Notes: generated from the letters alone by a model not told the origin. DNA of 64,000 nucleotides from Oceanicoccus sp. KOV_DT_Chl (GCF_900120175.1 NZ_FQLF01000007.1:62001-126000), one strand, 5' to 3'. Shown: positions 18,470 through 28,840, counted from the stretch's first letter. Numbers and translations are program-made.

Positions 18470-20689
18470 ATGAAATCGTCAACATCCACTAGCCAAGAAT
18501 TATTCTCCTACCGCAAATACTGGGCGGAGTGCTTTGGCCCTGCACCTTTTCTGCCCATGAGTCGGGCAGAGATGGATACACTGGGCTGGGATAGTTGCGA
18601 CATTATCATCGTCACCGGCGACGCCTATGTGGATCACCCCAGCTTTGGCATGGCCGTTATAGGTCGCGTATTGGAAGCGCAGGGCTTTCGCGTAGGAATT
18701 ATTGCGCAACCGGACTGGCGCTCGAAAGATGCCTTTATGACGCTGGGCAAACCCAATCTTTTTTACGGTGTCGCCGCTGGCAACATGGATTCCATGATCA
18801 ACCGCTACACCGCTGATCGCAAATTGCGTCACGACGATGCTTACTCCCCCAATGATGAAGGCGGCAAGCGACCTGACCGCGCCGTGGTTGCCTACTCCCA
18901 GCGCTGTAAAGAAGCTTACAAAGGCGTACCCATCATTATCGGATCCATCGAAGCCAGTTTGCGTCGAATTGCCCACTACGATTACTGGAGCGATAAAGTA
19001 AAACGCTCCGTGTTGATGGACTCCAAAGCCGATTTACTGGTTTACGGCAACGCCGAACGCGCTATTGTCGAAGCAGCTCATCGCTTGGCTGCCGGTGAGC
19101 CGATTGGGCAAATACGCGATATTCGGGGCAGCGCCTTCGTCCGCAAGGGTATTCCTGCTGGCTGGACGGTGATTGATTCAACCCAAATTGATAGTCCGGG
19201 GAAGGTAGAAAAACATCTCAACCCTTACGAAGTTAGTGACTCCGGCGGCAGTAAAGATTGCGCCATTGAAGATAAAGCAAGCGATAAGAATAGCGATATT
19301 CAAACCGTGACCATCATCGACCCGCTCAGCGCGCGAAAAAATAAACTCGACCGCAGCAAAACGGTGATTCGACTGCCTTCCTACGAAACCGTAAAGAATG
19401 ATCCTGTTTACTACGCCCACGCCTCCCGCGTTTTACACCTGGAAACTAATCCGGGTAATGCCAGAGCACTGGTGCAACGACACGGTGAACGCGAAGTGTG
19501 GTTAAACCCACCACCGATTCCGCTCGAAACTGACGAACTGGATAATGTGTTTGACCTGCCCTATCAGCGCGTCCCTCACCCCAGTTACGGTGATGCACGT
19601 ATTCCTGCTTATGAGATGATTCGCACCTCGGTGAATATCATGCGCGGCTGTTTTGGTGGCTGTACGTTCTGTTCCATTACCGAGCATGAAGGCCGCATTA
19701 TTCAAAGCCGCTCCAAAGAATCTATTCTGCGGGAAGTTGAAAACATTCGCGATAAAACCCCCGGCTTTACCGGCATAGTGTCAGATCTCGGCGGCCCTAC
19801 TGCCAATATGTGGCGGTTGAATTGTAAAAGTAAAACGATAGAGGAGAGCTGTCGTCGCCTGTCCTGTGTTTACCCTGGTATCTGTAGCAACCTTGATACC
19901 GACCAAATGCCATTGGTGGACTTATATCGTGAAACCCGCGCCCTACCGGGCATTAAAAAAGTATTAATTGCTTCCGGCTTGCGCTATGACCTTGCGGTAG
20001 AAACCCCGGAGTACGTGCAAGAACTCGTCACCCACCACGTCGGCGGCTATTTAAAAATAGCCCCCGAACATACCGAGGGTGGGCCGCTATCAAAAATGAT
20101 GAAACCCGGCATCGGTACTTACGAGCGCTTTAAGAATATGTTTGAAAAATATTCCAAGCTGGCGGGCAAAAAACAATATTTAATTCCCTACTTTATCGCC
20201 GCCCACCCGGGCACCAGCGATGAAGACATGATGAATCTGGCGCTGTGGCTAAAGAATAACGGCTTTCGGGCTGATCAAGTTCAAGCGTTCTACCCTTCCC
20301 CAATGGCCAGCGCCACTGCGATGTATTACTCGGAAAGGAACCCACTGAAGAAAGTCGGGCGCAATAGCGAAATGGTTAAAACCCCACGCGGCCTCAAACA
20401 TCGCCGTTTACATAAAGCATTTTTGCGTTATCACGATGCAGATAATTGGCCAGCAATCAGGGAAGCGTTATTAAAAATGGGCCGCAAAGACTTAATTGGC
20501 CCCGGCAAAAAGCATTTGGTTCCCGCTCGTCAACCGCGCACCTGGGTAGCACCTGCTGGTCAAAAAATGTTGACCCAGCACACCGGTTTACCGCCGCGTT
20601 CCGATGGCAGCAATACCAAACGTAAACTGGCAGGCGGTTCCAAAACCCGGAAAAACAGGGCTGTTCGTTCCCGTAGTCGATCACGCTAA
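18470..20689 (+). CDS. ygiQ: YgiQ family radical SAM protein
   Basis: This 739-residue cytoplasmic protein has the cobalamin-like N-terminal region of UPF0313 ([20 protein letters not shown]) and a central radical-SAM cluster [16 protein letters not shown], a CxxxCxxC motif that holds a 4Fe-4S cluster with S-adenosylmethionine. Further conserved stretches are [24 protein letters not shown] and [13 protein letters not shown]. The C-terminal 60 residues are basic. The family is widespread but its substrate is unknown. It is divergent from phoB. Confidence 0.92.
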   Translation: MKSSTSTSQELFSYRKYWAECFGPAPFLPMSRAEMDTLGWDSCDIIIVTGDAYVDHPSFGMAVIGRVLEAQGFRVGIIAQPDWRSKDAFMTLGKPNLFYGVAAGNMDSMINRYTADRKLRHDDAYSPNDEGGKRPDRAVVAYSQRCKEAYKGVPIIIGSIEASLRRIAHYDYWSDKVKRSVLMDSKADLLVYGNAERAIVEAAHRLAAGEPIGQIRDIRGSAFVRKGIPAGWTVIDSTQIDSPGKVEKHLNPYEVSDSGGSKDCAIEDKASDKNSDIQTVTIIDPLSARKNKLDRSKTVIRLPSYETVKNDPVYYAHASRVLHLETNPGNARALVQRHGEREVWLNPPPIPLETDELDNVFDLPYQRVPHPSYGDARIPAYEMIRTSVNIMRGCFGGCTFCSITEHEGRIIQSRSKESILREVENIRDKTPGFTGIVSDLGGPTANMWRLNCKSKTIEESCRRLSCVYPGICSNLDTDQMPLVDLYRETRALPGIKKVLIASGLRYDLAVETPEYVQELVTHHVGGYLKIAPEHTEGGPLSKMMKPGIGTYERFKNMFEKYSKLAGKKQYLIPYFIAAHPGTSDEDMMNLALWLKNNGFRADQVQAFYPSPMASATAMYYSERNPLKKVGRNSEMVKTPRGLKHRRLHKAFLRYHDADNWPAIREALLKMGRKDLIGPGKKHLVPARQPRTWVAPAGQKMLTQHTGLPPRSDGSNTKRKLAGGSKTRKNRAVRSRSRSR

Positions 20690-20736
20690 GCCAAGTTGAA
20701 TTTAAATCAGTGGAGATGATGGCGCTAATAACAAGG

Positions 20737-21273
20737 TTATTGCACCTGAAAGGTTTTGCTGACAACTATCTCGTGGCGATAAATTACGCTAATCACCCAT
20801 TCTCCAGCCACTAACTCATAAGGCTTTGCCAATAGATAAAAGGCACCGTTCTGGTAGCTGCCATCGGCTTTTATGCGCGCATGACTGTGCTTGGTAAAAC
20901 CTTTGGACTGGTGACCTAAATAATCGTTAGTGGAAGGATGTTTAATCTGAATGGTAACCGGCACCCATTCCGTATCCACGGTATTGTCGCGAATAATAAA
21001 ATTAAAACCAAACAACTGGTCTTGCTTTAACGGTACCGTGGCGGTCTGTTTCACCAAGCGGGAACTCACCACACTGGCATAACCTGCGGTGGTATCAGCT
21101 TTGAACTGGCTCTCTGATTTTTCTAATAATTGATAAATCCCAAAATCTTTAATTTGCAACGTTATCGGGAATACGATCTGCGCATCTATTGCGGCTTGCG
21201 CAGTGCCAATAGACAGCAAACACAGTAATAGTGTTAGAATCCGACGCAATACTAAACTACTGGCAAACCGCAT
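20737..21273 (-). CDS. DUF3859-like secreted protein
   Basis: The 178-residue protein starts at ATG 21273, which overlaps the rlmKL stop as TAATG and implies translational coupling. A signal peptide ends near GTAQA. The mature part (DFGIYQLLEKSESQFKADT, QLFGFNFIIRDN, VPVTIQIKHPSTNDYLG, VAGEWVISVIYRHEIVVSKT) is beta-rich and resembles DUF3859. It is exported, probably periplasmic. Function unknown. Confidence 0.7.
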   Translation of the reverse strand: MRFASSLVLRRILTLLLCLLSIGTAQAAIDAQIVFPITLQIKDFGIYQLLEKSESQFKADTTAGYASVVSSRLVKQTATVPLKQDQLFGFNFIIRDNTVDTEWVPVTIQIKHPSTNDYLGHQSKGFTKHSHARIKADGSYQNGAFYLLAKPYELVAGEWVISVIYRHEIVVSKTFQVQ

Positions 21274-23465
21274 TATTTTTCCTGATGCTTGATAAACCAG
21301 CACTGATGAATCTTCTTCGAACGGTGAAAATCTTTATCAAGAGACCAGTCAGATTTATTCTCGACACAGTAATCCGTTAATTGATCATTAGCGAGGCTGA
21401 ATTTACGCTGGTTATTAGAGAAGATTAACAAGCCGTCGCGAGTTAATAACTTCATCGCATCATGGATTAAGGCCACATGATCACGCTGTATATCGAGAGT
21501 GGCATCCATTTTCTTGGAATTTGAAAACGTCGGCGGATCCAATAAGATCAAATCATAGCGATTGTCACAGGTTTTTACCCATTCCAGCACATCAGCCCGT
21601 ATCATCCTGTGCTTGGTTTCACTAAAGCCATTTAACGCCATATTCTTACTGGCCCACTCCAGATAGGTACTGGAAAGATCAACACTATCAGTGAAGGTAG
21701 CGCCACCCATTGCCGCGTGCACACTCGCTGTAGCGGTATAACAAAAGAGATTTAAAAAACGATTGCCCTTAGCCAACTCCGCTATTTTTAAACGCACCGG
21801 CCGGTGATCTAGAAACAACCCTGTATCCAGATAGTCTTTCATATTCACCAGCAGTTTAGCCTGCCCTTCCCTTACCTCAAAAAAGTCGCCACTACTGTCT
21901 TGCTTTTGATATTGCTTCGCTCCTTTTTGTCGGGTGCGTTGCTTTAGTACCACATATTTTTCAGCGACATCCAATGCCTGCGGAATCGCCGACATCACCT
22001 CGCGCAACCGCTGTTCAGCAACGGCGGGATCAACACTAGCCGGTGCGCTGTATTCAGCAACATGCACCCAACCTTCATAATAATCTACCGCAACCGCGTA
22101 TTCCGGCATATCCGCATCGTACAAACGATAGCAACTGACATTGTTATTTTTTGCCCATTTTTGTAACTGCTTGCGGTTTTTCCTTAAGCGATTGGCAAAC
22201 ATTTGCGCGCCATCCGACAATGGCTGAGGCACCGACGACTTCTCATCGCGCTCCGTTAATGCTCGACGATCTTCGACAAAGTATTCCGGCTGTACATCAA
22301 AGCTAAGTAATTTACTGGCAATCGCGCCATTAAAAAGCTGGTACTGTTTTTTATTTTTCAGCCCCATTTTTTTACCCAGCTCCGGGTTGCCGGTAAACAC
22401 GCCCGCCTGCCAACCGACGAATTCTTTTTTCAGGGTTTGACCGAGATTGCGATACAAATGCAATAACGAAGACTCATCACCTAAACGCTCGCCATACGGT
22501 GGGTTGCAAATAACCAAACCGGAATCAATTTCAACATGGGTGGGTTTGGCAAAATCTGCCAATTCCTTGCGCAACACTCGAACTTTACCGTTCAAACCTG
22601 CGGCATCGATATTTTGCTGGGCGATATCAATAGCTTTAGGGCTTGCATCATAACCGCGGATTTCCGGCCATTGACGCTGGAGGGCGGCTTCTTTTAACGC
22701 CCTGGCTTCTTGTAATTCTGCATCCCAATATTTTGATTGATGGCCCAACCAACCATTAAAACCCCAGTAGCTGCGTAAAATACCCGGCGCAATATTGGCC
22801 GACATCATCGCGCCTTCAATGAGTAGCGTACCGGAACCACACATTGGGTCCAAAAGCGCGCCACCTCTGGCCGCTATACCTGACCAATTGGCCCGCATTA
22901 AAATCGCTGCCGCGAGGTTTTCCTTTAACGGCGCCGCCCCACCCTCTTGCCGATAACCACGACGGTGTAAGCTCTCTCCCGACAAATCCAGACTAGTAAC
23001 TAATACACCCTTGGCAACACGAATATTGACGCGAATACCAGGGTGATCTTTATTTACATCCGGACGACGTTCAAACCGCTCGGTAAAATAATCAGCGATA
23101 GCGTCTTTGGCTTTTAAGGCGGCGAAATGAGGGTGCTTTAGACCCGGCATGGCGCCGGAGAAATCAATCGCAAAACTACCGTCAACAGCCAGGTGCTGCT
23201 CCCACGGCAGCGCTTTAACCGCTGCATACAAGTCATCGGTGTTACGACACTCATCTTGACTCAGTGGCATTAAAATACGGTTCGCCAATCGCGACCATAA
23301 ACAACTGCGGTAAGCAATGCTCAACGGCCCGTCAAAATAAACCCCAGCCACAGTTTCTTTTACCTTGCTGGCCCCTAAAGAGCGTAATTCTTCCAACAAC
23401 AGCGTCTCTAAACCTTTGGGACATGTGGCAAAGTACGCATAAGCGCTAACAGCTGGGTGGGACAT
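21273..23465 (-). CDS. rlmL: bifunctional 23S rRNA methyltransferase RlmKL
   Basis: The 730-residue fusion is the usual size. A THUMP domain lies at about 45-155. The RlmL half has DPMCGSGTLLIEGAMM and the catalytic motif VICNPPYGERL, methylating G2445 at N2. The RlmK half, from about residue 480, has LNLFCYTATASVHAAMGGA and LILLDPPTFSNSKKM, methylating G2069 at N7. It acts on the large-subunit rRNA during ribosome assembly and is co-transcribed with the overlapping DUF3859 gene. Confidence 0.96.
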   Translation of the reverse strand: MSHPAVSAYAYFATCPKGLETLLLEELRSLGASKVKETVAGVYFDGPLSIAYRSCLWSRLANRILMPLSQDECRNTDDLYAAVKALPWEQHLAVDGSFAIDFSGAMPGLKHPHFAALKAKDAIADYFTERFERRPDVNKDHPGIRVNIRVAKGVLVTSLDLSGESLHRRGYRQEGGAAPLKENLAAAILMRANWSGIAARGGALLDPMCGSGTLLIEGAMMSANIAPGILRSYWGFNGWLGHQSKYWDAELQEARALKEAALQRQWPEIRGYDASPKAIDIAQQNIDAAGLNGKVRVLRKELADFAKPTHVEIDSGLVICNPPYGERLGDESSLLHLYRNLGQTLKKEFVGWQAGVFTGNPELGKKMGLKNKKQYQLFNGAIASKLLSFDVQPEYFVEDRRALTERDEKSSVPQPLSDGAQMFANRLRKNRKQLQKWAKNNNVSCYRLYDADMPEYAVAVDYYEGWVHVAEYSAPASVDPAVAEQRLREVMSAIPQALDVAEKYVVLKQRTRQKGAKQYQKQDSSGDFFEVREGQAKLLVNMKDYLDTGLFLDHRPVRLKIAELAKGNRFLNLFCYTATASVHAAMGGATFTDSVDLSSTYLEWASKNMALNGFSETKHRMIRADVLEWVKTCDNRYDLILLDPPTFSNSKKMDATLDIQRDHVALIHDAMKLLTRDGLLIFSNNQRKFSLANDQLTDYCVENKSDWSLDKDFHRSKKIHQCWFIKHQEK

Positions 23466-23852
23466 ATAAAGGAAACCTATCGAGTGTGGCTTAGATTATA
23501 TAGTGCTAAACAACCCCGCTTTGAAGAATTTCAGGGAATAGCTCACATTTTAATCAAAGCTAAGTCTTTGTTTTTAATGATTAATCTAAAGCCGCCTGAG
23601 AAATTTATATCACTCGACTTGAATAGGAAAAATCAGTGGTCGACAGCCTTACAATGATTTGCTTAGATAAGGTTGTCAGCGCTGGCGAATTCTACCAAGT
23701 CCAGCCTGCAACCACTAACAATAATCTCTTACACAGGAACCAATTAAAATTATAAAGCTCTACCCATAAGCCATTGCTCGTCGCATAGACGATAAACCAG
23801 TGGTGTGAAACATGTTGTGTTAACGATAAATATCAAGAATGAGGCGTATTCT
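23466..23852. other. intergenic region, 387 bp
   Basis: This is the divergent spacer between rlmKL and rmf. It contains an imperfect inverted repeat, gacagcctta (23642-23651) and taaggttgtc (23668-23677), with a 16-base loop and no T-tract. I see no convincing gene. It should carry the rmf promoter, which in relatives is stringent-response and growth-phase controlled. Confidence 0.4.
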
Positions 23853-24056
23853 ATGAGAAGACAAAAACGTGATATGGCAGAACGAGCATTTTCCAAAGGT
23901 TACCAGGCTGGCTCACATGGCCGCCACAAAGATACCTGCCCCCACGATAATGGCGATGTTCGCCAACAATGGATGACCGGCTGGCGTGAAGGCCGCACCG
24001 ATCAATGGGATGGTCTCACCGGAGTCTCCGGTATTCATAAGATGGATATCCATTAA
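23853..24056 (+). CDS. rmf: ribosome modulation factor
   Basis: The 67-residue basic protein starts at ATG 23853, with GAGG eight bases upstream; the longer in-frame extension is not needed. MRRQKRDMAERAFSKGYQAG, CPHDNGDVRQQWMTGWREGR and the final helix match RMF, which is 55 residues in E. coli; the tail here is about 10 residues longer. It binds 70S ribosomes and drives 100S dimer formation in stationary phase. A strong terminator follows. Confidence 0.95.
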   Translation: MRRQKRDMAERAFSKGYQAGSHGRHKDTCPHDNGDVRQQWMTGWREGRTDQWDGLTGVSGIHKMDIH

Positions 24057-24097
24057 TTCATCCATCAAACTTTTAACTTATTCTTTCTAATGTAGAT

Positions 24098-24130
24098 AAA
24101 AAATGGCCCTTATATAGGGCCATTTTTTTA
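24098..24130 (+). terminator. rho-independent terminator after rmf
   Basis: An A-rich lead, the stem aatggccct/agggccatt around a four-base tata loop, and a seven-T tract. Being symmetrical with A/T tracts on both sides, it also serves the convergent small gene ending at 24139. Confidence 0.9.
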
Positions 24131-24138
24131 TGGGCTAA

Positions 24139-24345
24139 CTAAATCTTAAGTGAGGTAAACACACGTTTTAGTCGATTAACCTGCTCACCACTGGCTTTCA
24201 AATTGTCGCCAATGACATCGGTAGAGCGACGCCCGGTAACTGCCCAGCGCAAAGTTTCGGGTAAATCCTCATAAGCCGATGCGCCAGCATCCCGTGCCAA
24301 AGAAACTAACTTTTCTAAATCCACTTCAGTCATTTGCTGTTTCAT
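24139..24345 (-). CDS. small conserved-looking cytosolic protein
   Basis: The 68-residue protein starts at ATG 24345, because GAGGTG (which is itself an in-frame GTG upstream) acts as the ribosome site. The sequence is helical and charged (TEVDLEKLVSLARDAG, YEDLPETLRWAVTGRRS, KASGEQVNRLKRVFTSL). I recognise no family, signal or membrane segment. It is monocistronic and shares the rmf terminator. Confidence 0.6.
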   Translation of the reverse strand: MKQQMTEVDLEKLVSLARDAGASAYEDLPETLRWAVTGRRSTDVIGDNLKASGEQVNRLKRVFTSLKI

Positions 24346-24590
24346 AACAGACACCTCACTTGTTATTTGTAACTAACAATAGGAGTACTACGTCACAGAA
24401 ACCAGTGACTATTGACCGCTTTAAAACGGTAAAAATGCGGGATAAAAATGTTCATAGCGTTTGATCACTGACTTACTGCTGCCAATGCTTGAGTATTTTT
24501 CAAACACTACTTGAGATACTGCTGAGATTTGCTATATTGCTGACTGTCTAAGGAATAGACAAAAACATTTAACTTTATAAGGATATAATT

Positions 24591-25256
24591 ATGTTGAACT
24601 CTGTAATTTCTCACACCCGCTTAACGCCCTTTCATAACCGCATCCTCTACACAGCCTTATTTGCTATCAGCAGTCAGTACACTGCGGCAGCGGTATTACC
24701 CGGCGACTTATTAATCACTGAAGTAATGGCCAACCCTGCTGCTGTCAGCGACGCCAACGGAGAATGGTTTGAAGTTTGGAACACCCGCAATCACAGCATC
24801 GATCTCAATGGTTTAACTGTGCGCGATGAAGGCAGTAATAACTTCACTGTCGATGAACCACTGCTAGTTGCCGCCGGTGCTTTTTTTGTTTTTGCCAAAA
24901 ATGGCGACAGCGCCAGCAATGGTGGTTTGAATGCTGATTACAGTTATAGCAATTTCACTCTGGCCAATAGCAGTGATGCCATCATCATCGAGTTCGCTGG
25001 CAACCTGATCGACAATCTTAGTTACAACGATAGCGCTTTATTCGGAGCCGCCGGCAATAGTGCCGAGCGTATTGGCGGTGCTTTTATGCTTACACCCTTT
25101 GAATTTAGTTACGGTGACGGTGATATTGGCACTCCAGGTAGCGCCGGCAGTGACATCCCTGTTTCAACAGTTCCGCTGCCCTCGGCGGCGTGGCTAATGG
25201 CATCAGCATTAGCAGGGCTGATTTTTCGGCGTAAACCGCTAGCGTCATCAAACTAA
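24591..25256 (+). CDS. lamin-tail-domain surface protein with VPLP/PEP-CTERM-type tail
   Basis: The 221-residue exported protein has a hydrophobic segment to about residue 37, then a lamin-tail-like domain (LLITEVMANPAAVSDANGEW, VWNTRNHSIDLNGL, ANSSDAIIIEFAGNLIDNL). The C-terminus has VPLPSAAWL, a hydrophobic stretch and FRRKP, which is the sorting signal recognised by exosortases in Gram-negative bacteria. A ribosome site AAGGA precedes ATG 24591 and a clear terminator follows. No exosortase is in the window. Role likely cell-surface or matrix; ligand unknown. Confidence 0.75.
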   Translation: MLNSVISHTRLTPFHNRILYTALFAISSQYTAAAVLPGDLLITEVMANPAAVSDANGEWFEVWNTRNHSIDLNGLTVRDEGSNNFTVDEPLLVAAGAFFVFAKNGDSASNGGLNADYSYSNFTLANSSDAIIIEFAGNLIDNLSYNDSALFGAAGNSAERIGGAFMLTPFEFSYGDGDIGTPGSAGSDIPVSTVPLPSAAWLMASALAGLIFRRKPLASSN

Positions 25257-25269
25257 GCCGTTATCATTT

Positions 25270-25298
25270 CAGTCCCGCGTCCATTCGCGGGACTTTAT
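25270..25298 (+). terminator. rho-independent terminator after lamin-tail gene
   Basis: A perfect 9-bp stem agtcccgcg/cgcgggact with a tccatt loop, followed by TTTATTT, 14 bp after the stop. Confidence 0.85.
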
Positions 25299-25398
25299 TT
25301 AGTCGTAAAGCACTAAACTGCCAACCGCTAGTGCGTTCTCAGTTCGATCTCTGTAAAATGCTGCCACCTTAAACCCTGCTACAGAGAGCTCAAGCGCG

Positions 25399-27046
25399 TT
25401 GAAAACCCAATTCCTCGGTAAAACCCTGTCCGGCCCCTTCACCATTCCATCTGGCATCGTCACCTGTTCCGCTCCTATCATTCAGGCTTTTTTTGACTCC
25501 ATACCTGAAGTGGGCGTATTAACTACCAAAAGCATTGGCCCCACACCTCGCGCCGGTTACCGTGAACCCGTATTGAGTCAATATGCACCAGGCTGCTTTG
25601 TAAATGCAGTAGGATTGACTAATCCCGGTGCTGAAAAAGCTGCCGAAATGATGGCCGAACTGGTTATTCCCGAAGATCGCTTTTTACTGATTTCTATTTT
25701 TGGTGGCAGTGTTGAAGAGTATGTCAGCGTCGCCAAAATCATGGCCCCCTACGCCGACGGCTTGGAACTGAATCTATCCTGCCCCCACGCCAAGGGTTAC
25801 GGTATGGCGATGGGTCAGGACCCAGCATTAGTTCAAGAGATTACCGCTGCAGTTAAAGCCGCCGTGAATATTCCAGTAGTGCCTAAACTAACCCCTAACG
25901 TACCCAACATTGGAGAGATCGCACAAGCCGCTGTCGCTGGCGGTGCCGATGCGATTTGTGCCATCAATACCGTTGGGCCAGGCAACCATCTCAGTTATGG
26001 CGAGAACGTATTAAGCAATGGTATGGGCGGTATGTCCGGCAAGGGCGTATTACCACTGGCACTTAAATGTGTAAATGAAATCACCAACGCTGTTGACTGT
26101 CCAGTGATTGCTTGTGGCGGTATAAGCAGCGCCGATAACGTACGCGCCTTTGAAACATTGGGCGCCAATATATTCGGTATTGGCTCTGCACTAGTCGGTA
26201 TGACTACTGCTCAAATAGGTCAGTATTTTAAAACACTGACCAATGACCTGACCTCCGCTAAAAGCAATAAAGCCGAAGCGTTGATTCGTTATGATATCGA
26301 TATGGATTTTCAACCTCTGACATTAGTCAGCAATGAAAAAGTCTGTGACGATATTGCAATCCTGACCTTCGATAAAAAGGTCGGCGTTCAAGCCGGAGAG
26401 TTTATTTTCCTGTGGATTCCCGGCTTAGGTGAAAAACCCTTCTCCGCTTTGACCGATGATCCTTTTTCTCTGGTCATTATTAACCTGGGGAGTTTACCGA
26501 CGCCATGATGAGTCTTGAGCCTGGGACTGACGCCTATGTTCGGGGCCCCACGGTATTCCTGTTAGCCCACCGGAAGACGCCAAGATCATCACCGTCAGTG
26601 GCGGCACTGGCTTAGCTGCCGTTTATCAAATTGCCAGGGATCTAGGCGGCGAGAAAAATACGGCAAGCCGCGCTGAAATGTTCATCGGTGCACGTACCGA
26701 GGAACGCCTGTACTTTTTAGATGAGTGTGCCGCTATCGCTGATTGCCACATCGCAACTGATGATGGCAGCCGCGGCTACAAGGGTTTTGTCAGCGAAATG
26801 CTGCGCGAGCGCTTACAGACAATGTCGCAACAGGAGTTGGATAGTTTGTGTTTCTATAACTGCGGTCCCGAGCCGATGGTACACGCCGCCGTTGCCGTAC
26901 AAAAAGAGTTTTGCCGCGACGACCAAATTCATAACGCCATTGATTATATGACTAAATGTGGTGTTGGTATTTGCGGTGCTTGCAACGCCCCGGATGGTCG
27001 CCGCTTATGCGTAGATGGCCCGTTTTTATCTAATAGCCCAAATTAA
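25399..27046 (+). CDS. fused dihydroorotate dehydrogenase (PyrD) / PyrK-like reductase, two frameshifts
   Basis: Three consecutive frames make one protein of about 549 residues. Residues 1-310 are a class 1 dihydroorotate dehydrogenase-type barrel: TIPSGIVTCSAP, LNLSCPHAKGYGMAMGQDP (active-site Cys), NGMGGMSGKGVLPLALKC and VIACGGISSADNV. The remainder resembles PyrK: flavin domain KPFSALTDDPFSLV, nucleotide-binding VSGGTGLAAVYQIA, and 2Fe-2S ligands CGVGICGACNAPDGRRLC. Breaks occur at the G-run 26487-26490 and the C-run 26546-26549; adding one base to each gives EFTDAMMSLEPG and RGPHGIPVSPPED. The start is TTG. Electrons would pass from dihydroorotate to NAD+. PyrD and PyrK are normally separate proteins. 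Confidence 0.8.
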
Positions 27047-27223
27047 TGCATATGTTAAAAATTGGGGACTATAAACTGAAGTAATAAAGATTGTTCTATT
27101 CGAATCAGCTATGACCCATCTTATCTGCCGCAATTTAGATCGATGCTACTTATTATTTTTTAACTATTAAAAAGCAATGACAGTTAGAACCGGCATCAGC
27201 CATTAGTTTGAGAACGGTACTTT

Positions 27224-27263
27224 ACGCTAAAACACGCTAAAACACGCTAAAACACGCTAAAAA
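27224..27263. repeat. tandem repeat, 4 x 10 bp
   Basis: Four head-to-tail copies of acgctaaaac, the last ending in aa instead of ac. The period of one helical turn puts each copy on the same DNA face. Confidence 0.9.
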
Positions 27264-27290
27264 GTTAATCTGTAGTATATTTCCTACCGC

Positions 27291-27324
27291 ACAATATAAA
27301 ACAGTCTTGACTGTTTTATATTGT
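27291..27324. repeat. perfect inverted repeat, 16-bp arms, 2-base loop
   Basis: acaatataaaacagtc, tt, then the exact inverse complement. It lies 245 bp after the PyrD-PyrK gene. It may be a weak terminator (followed by TTGTTT) or a protein-binding palindrome. Confidence 0.85.
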
Positions 27325-27842
27325 TGTTTAATAATGCCTTTATAAAAACTAATAAAAATAATAAGGCAAATACTCTCATGCTGAAAACAGCTTAGGCTTG
27401 GAAGTCATAGAGAATATTTTACCGAATGCGAGACTGGATAATACTAACAATGAGAATGATTTAATTAAAAGGTCTAGCGGTATATTTTGTAGTTTATCAA
27501 AGCGCCAATAGTTAGGCTTTATTAATCTGTTCAACGGCAACTTCCACCAAGAATCTGCCGACGTATATAATTTAGTGATAATTTGAGACGGTGACAACTT
27601 TAAAATTAAGCGGCGTTATTTAGTAAACACGCAAGGAACATAAAAGTTTCGGTAGACATTGTCCTTTGTCAGGCATTAACTCTATTCAGATTAATATAAA
27701 CCCCTCTGGTTGCCGACAAAAAAATGCACCATTTTATTATAAATAAAGAAGCACCAAAATATCGACCAAACGCAACATAGCAGTAAAATATTACTATTAT
27801 CATGCATAATGACTCTTTCTACTGGCAGTGACAATTTGAAAT

Positions 27843-28462
27843 ATGAAGAAAAAAAAAGGAAAAAAATCAACCTATAAATTTATCGACGCTAGTGATTATG
27901 ACTTATCTTCTCGCGCGATTGCGAATGATTACATTTCTATCTCTCCGCCCTGTTTTAATGACGATGAATTATCCCAACTGATTGAACTTGCTGACAAACA
28001 CTCACGACCTTCTGACATTCTGGGCGGAGCAGTGAGCAGTGATGCTTTAAGAAGAAGATCCCACAGTTACTGGTTGGCAGAAGAAGGTAATGAGTGGGTT
28101 TATGATAAAGTCTGGAAGGTTGCAGCACATGCCAATAAAAAGACGCAATATAAAATTGATTCACTAGAGTTGGCGCAAATTGCTTATTATGATGAGCGCG
28201 TAAAGGGTTTTTTGATTGGCACAGTGATGTCACGCCTCAGATGATGCGGCGTAAAATTAGTATTTCAATTCCGCTTAACGACCCTTCAGAGTATGAAGGT
28301 GGAGAACTGCAATTTAATGCAGGTGGCTTGCTGCTTACTCCTGATCAAGAAAAAGGTAAAGCTCTGATGTTTCCCAGTTGGATGATGCACCGAGTTACAC
28401 CAGTCACTTTAGGTAGAAGATACAGCATGGTTGTATGGATACACGGACCTAATTGGAGTTAA
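27843..28462 (+). CDS. 2OG-Fe(II) oxygenase (PKHD-type hydroxylase-like), frameshifted
   Basis: Two frames form one protein of about 206 residues. The N-terminus is Lys-rich. The core has YISISPPCFNDDELSQLIE, AQIAYYDERVKG, then FFDWHSD (Fe-binding His-x-Asp), ISIPLNDPSEYEGGELQF, and ALMFPSWMMHRVTPVTLGRRYSMV cut across two motifs: the distal His in MMHRV and the Arg in GRRYS for 2-oxoglutarate. The break is at the six-T run 28208-28213; one added T restores FFDWHSD. It is probably a peptide or small-molecule hydroxylase; substrate unknown. It is isolated, with long spacers on both sides. Confidence 0.75.
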
Positions 28463-28594
28463 TGTTAGTCAAGGTTTAAGCATTTTTCATTGAGAGTAAT
28501 TGCCTATAGTTGACATAAGCTTATTAGCGCGTGAAATTTAGCGTTAGTGATAAAAATGGGAGCATTCAATCCAGTAGCTGCCATACCATTTCGA

Positions 28595-28813
28595 TCACAC
28601 TCTCTCAATCTGCATGAATTTCCCACGATTATCAAACTGAATGCGAAAACTGCCACTTATACCTTTGTGGGTGACAAACCGCTGCAAAATATTTGCGGGG
28701 AACTGAACACTGCGATGGCAACGACTGAAAGTAACCACCACCGCGTCTGGAAATTGATATTGCTTCAAAAACTCATCGGCACTGATGGTTAAATCGATAA
28801 TCAGGGTTTGCAT
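28595..28813 (-). CDS. DUF2835 family protein
   Basis: The 72-residue protein has the DUF2835 pattern: LTISADEFLKQYQ, RSVQFPANILQRFVTHKGI, SGSFRIQFDN and a final MQIERV. It lies 27 bp after gdhB in the same direction; DUF2835 genes are repeatedly found next to this large glutamate dehydrogenase, so the two are likely linked in function or expression. Function unknown, probably cytoplasmic. Confidence 0.85.
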   Translation of the reverse strand: MQTLIIDLTISADEFLKQYQFPDAVVVTFSRCHRSVQFPANILQRFVTHKGISGSFRIQFDNRGKFMQIERV

Positions 28814-28840
28814 ACTTTGGTAACTGTCATTGCGGCCTAT

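Larger units (their letters stand above)
27047..27842. other. intergenic region, about 800 bp, with repeats
   Basis: AT-rich spacer. It holds a 4 x 10-bp tandem repeat (27224-27263) and a perfect 16-bp-arm palindrome (27291-27324). An ORF of 73 codons on the minus strand (27376-27597) has no ribosome site or recognisable features, so I do not call it. Nothing else is convincing. Confidence 0.5.

Noticed and set aside
23457-23657. 66-codon ORF in the rlmKL-rmf spacer
   Set aside because: Overlaps the rlmKL start, no ribosome site, no motif.
27376-27597. 73-codon minus-strand ORF in the 800-bp spacer
   Set aside because: No ribosome site, no recognisable motif, AT-driven composition; likely chance.
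28547-28792. 81-codon plus-strand ORF opposite the DUF2835 gene
   Set aside because: The minus-strand frame matches a known family and sits in the gdhB operon.
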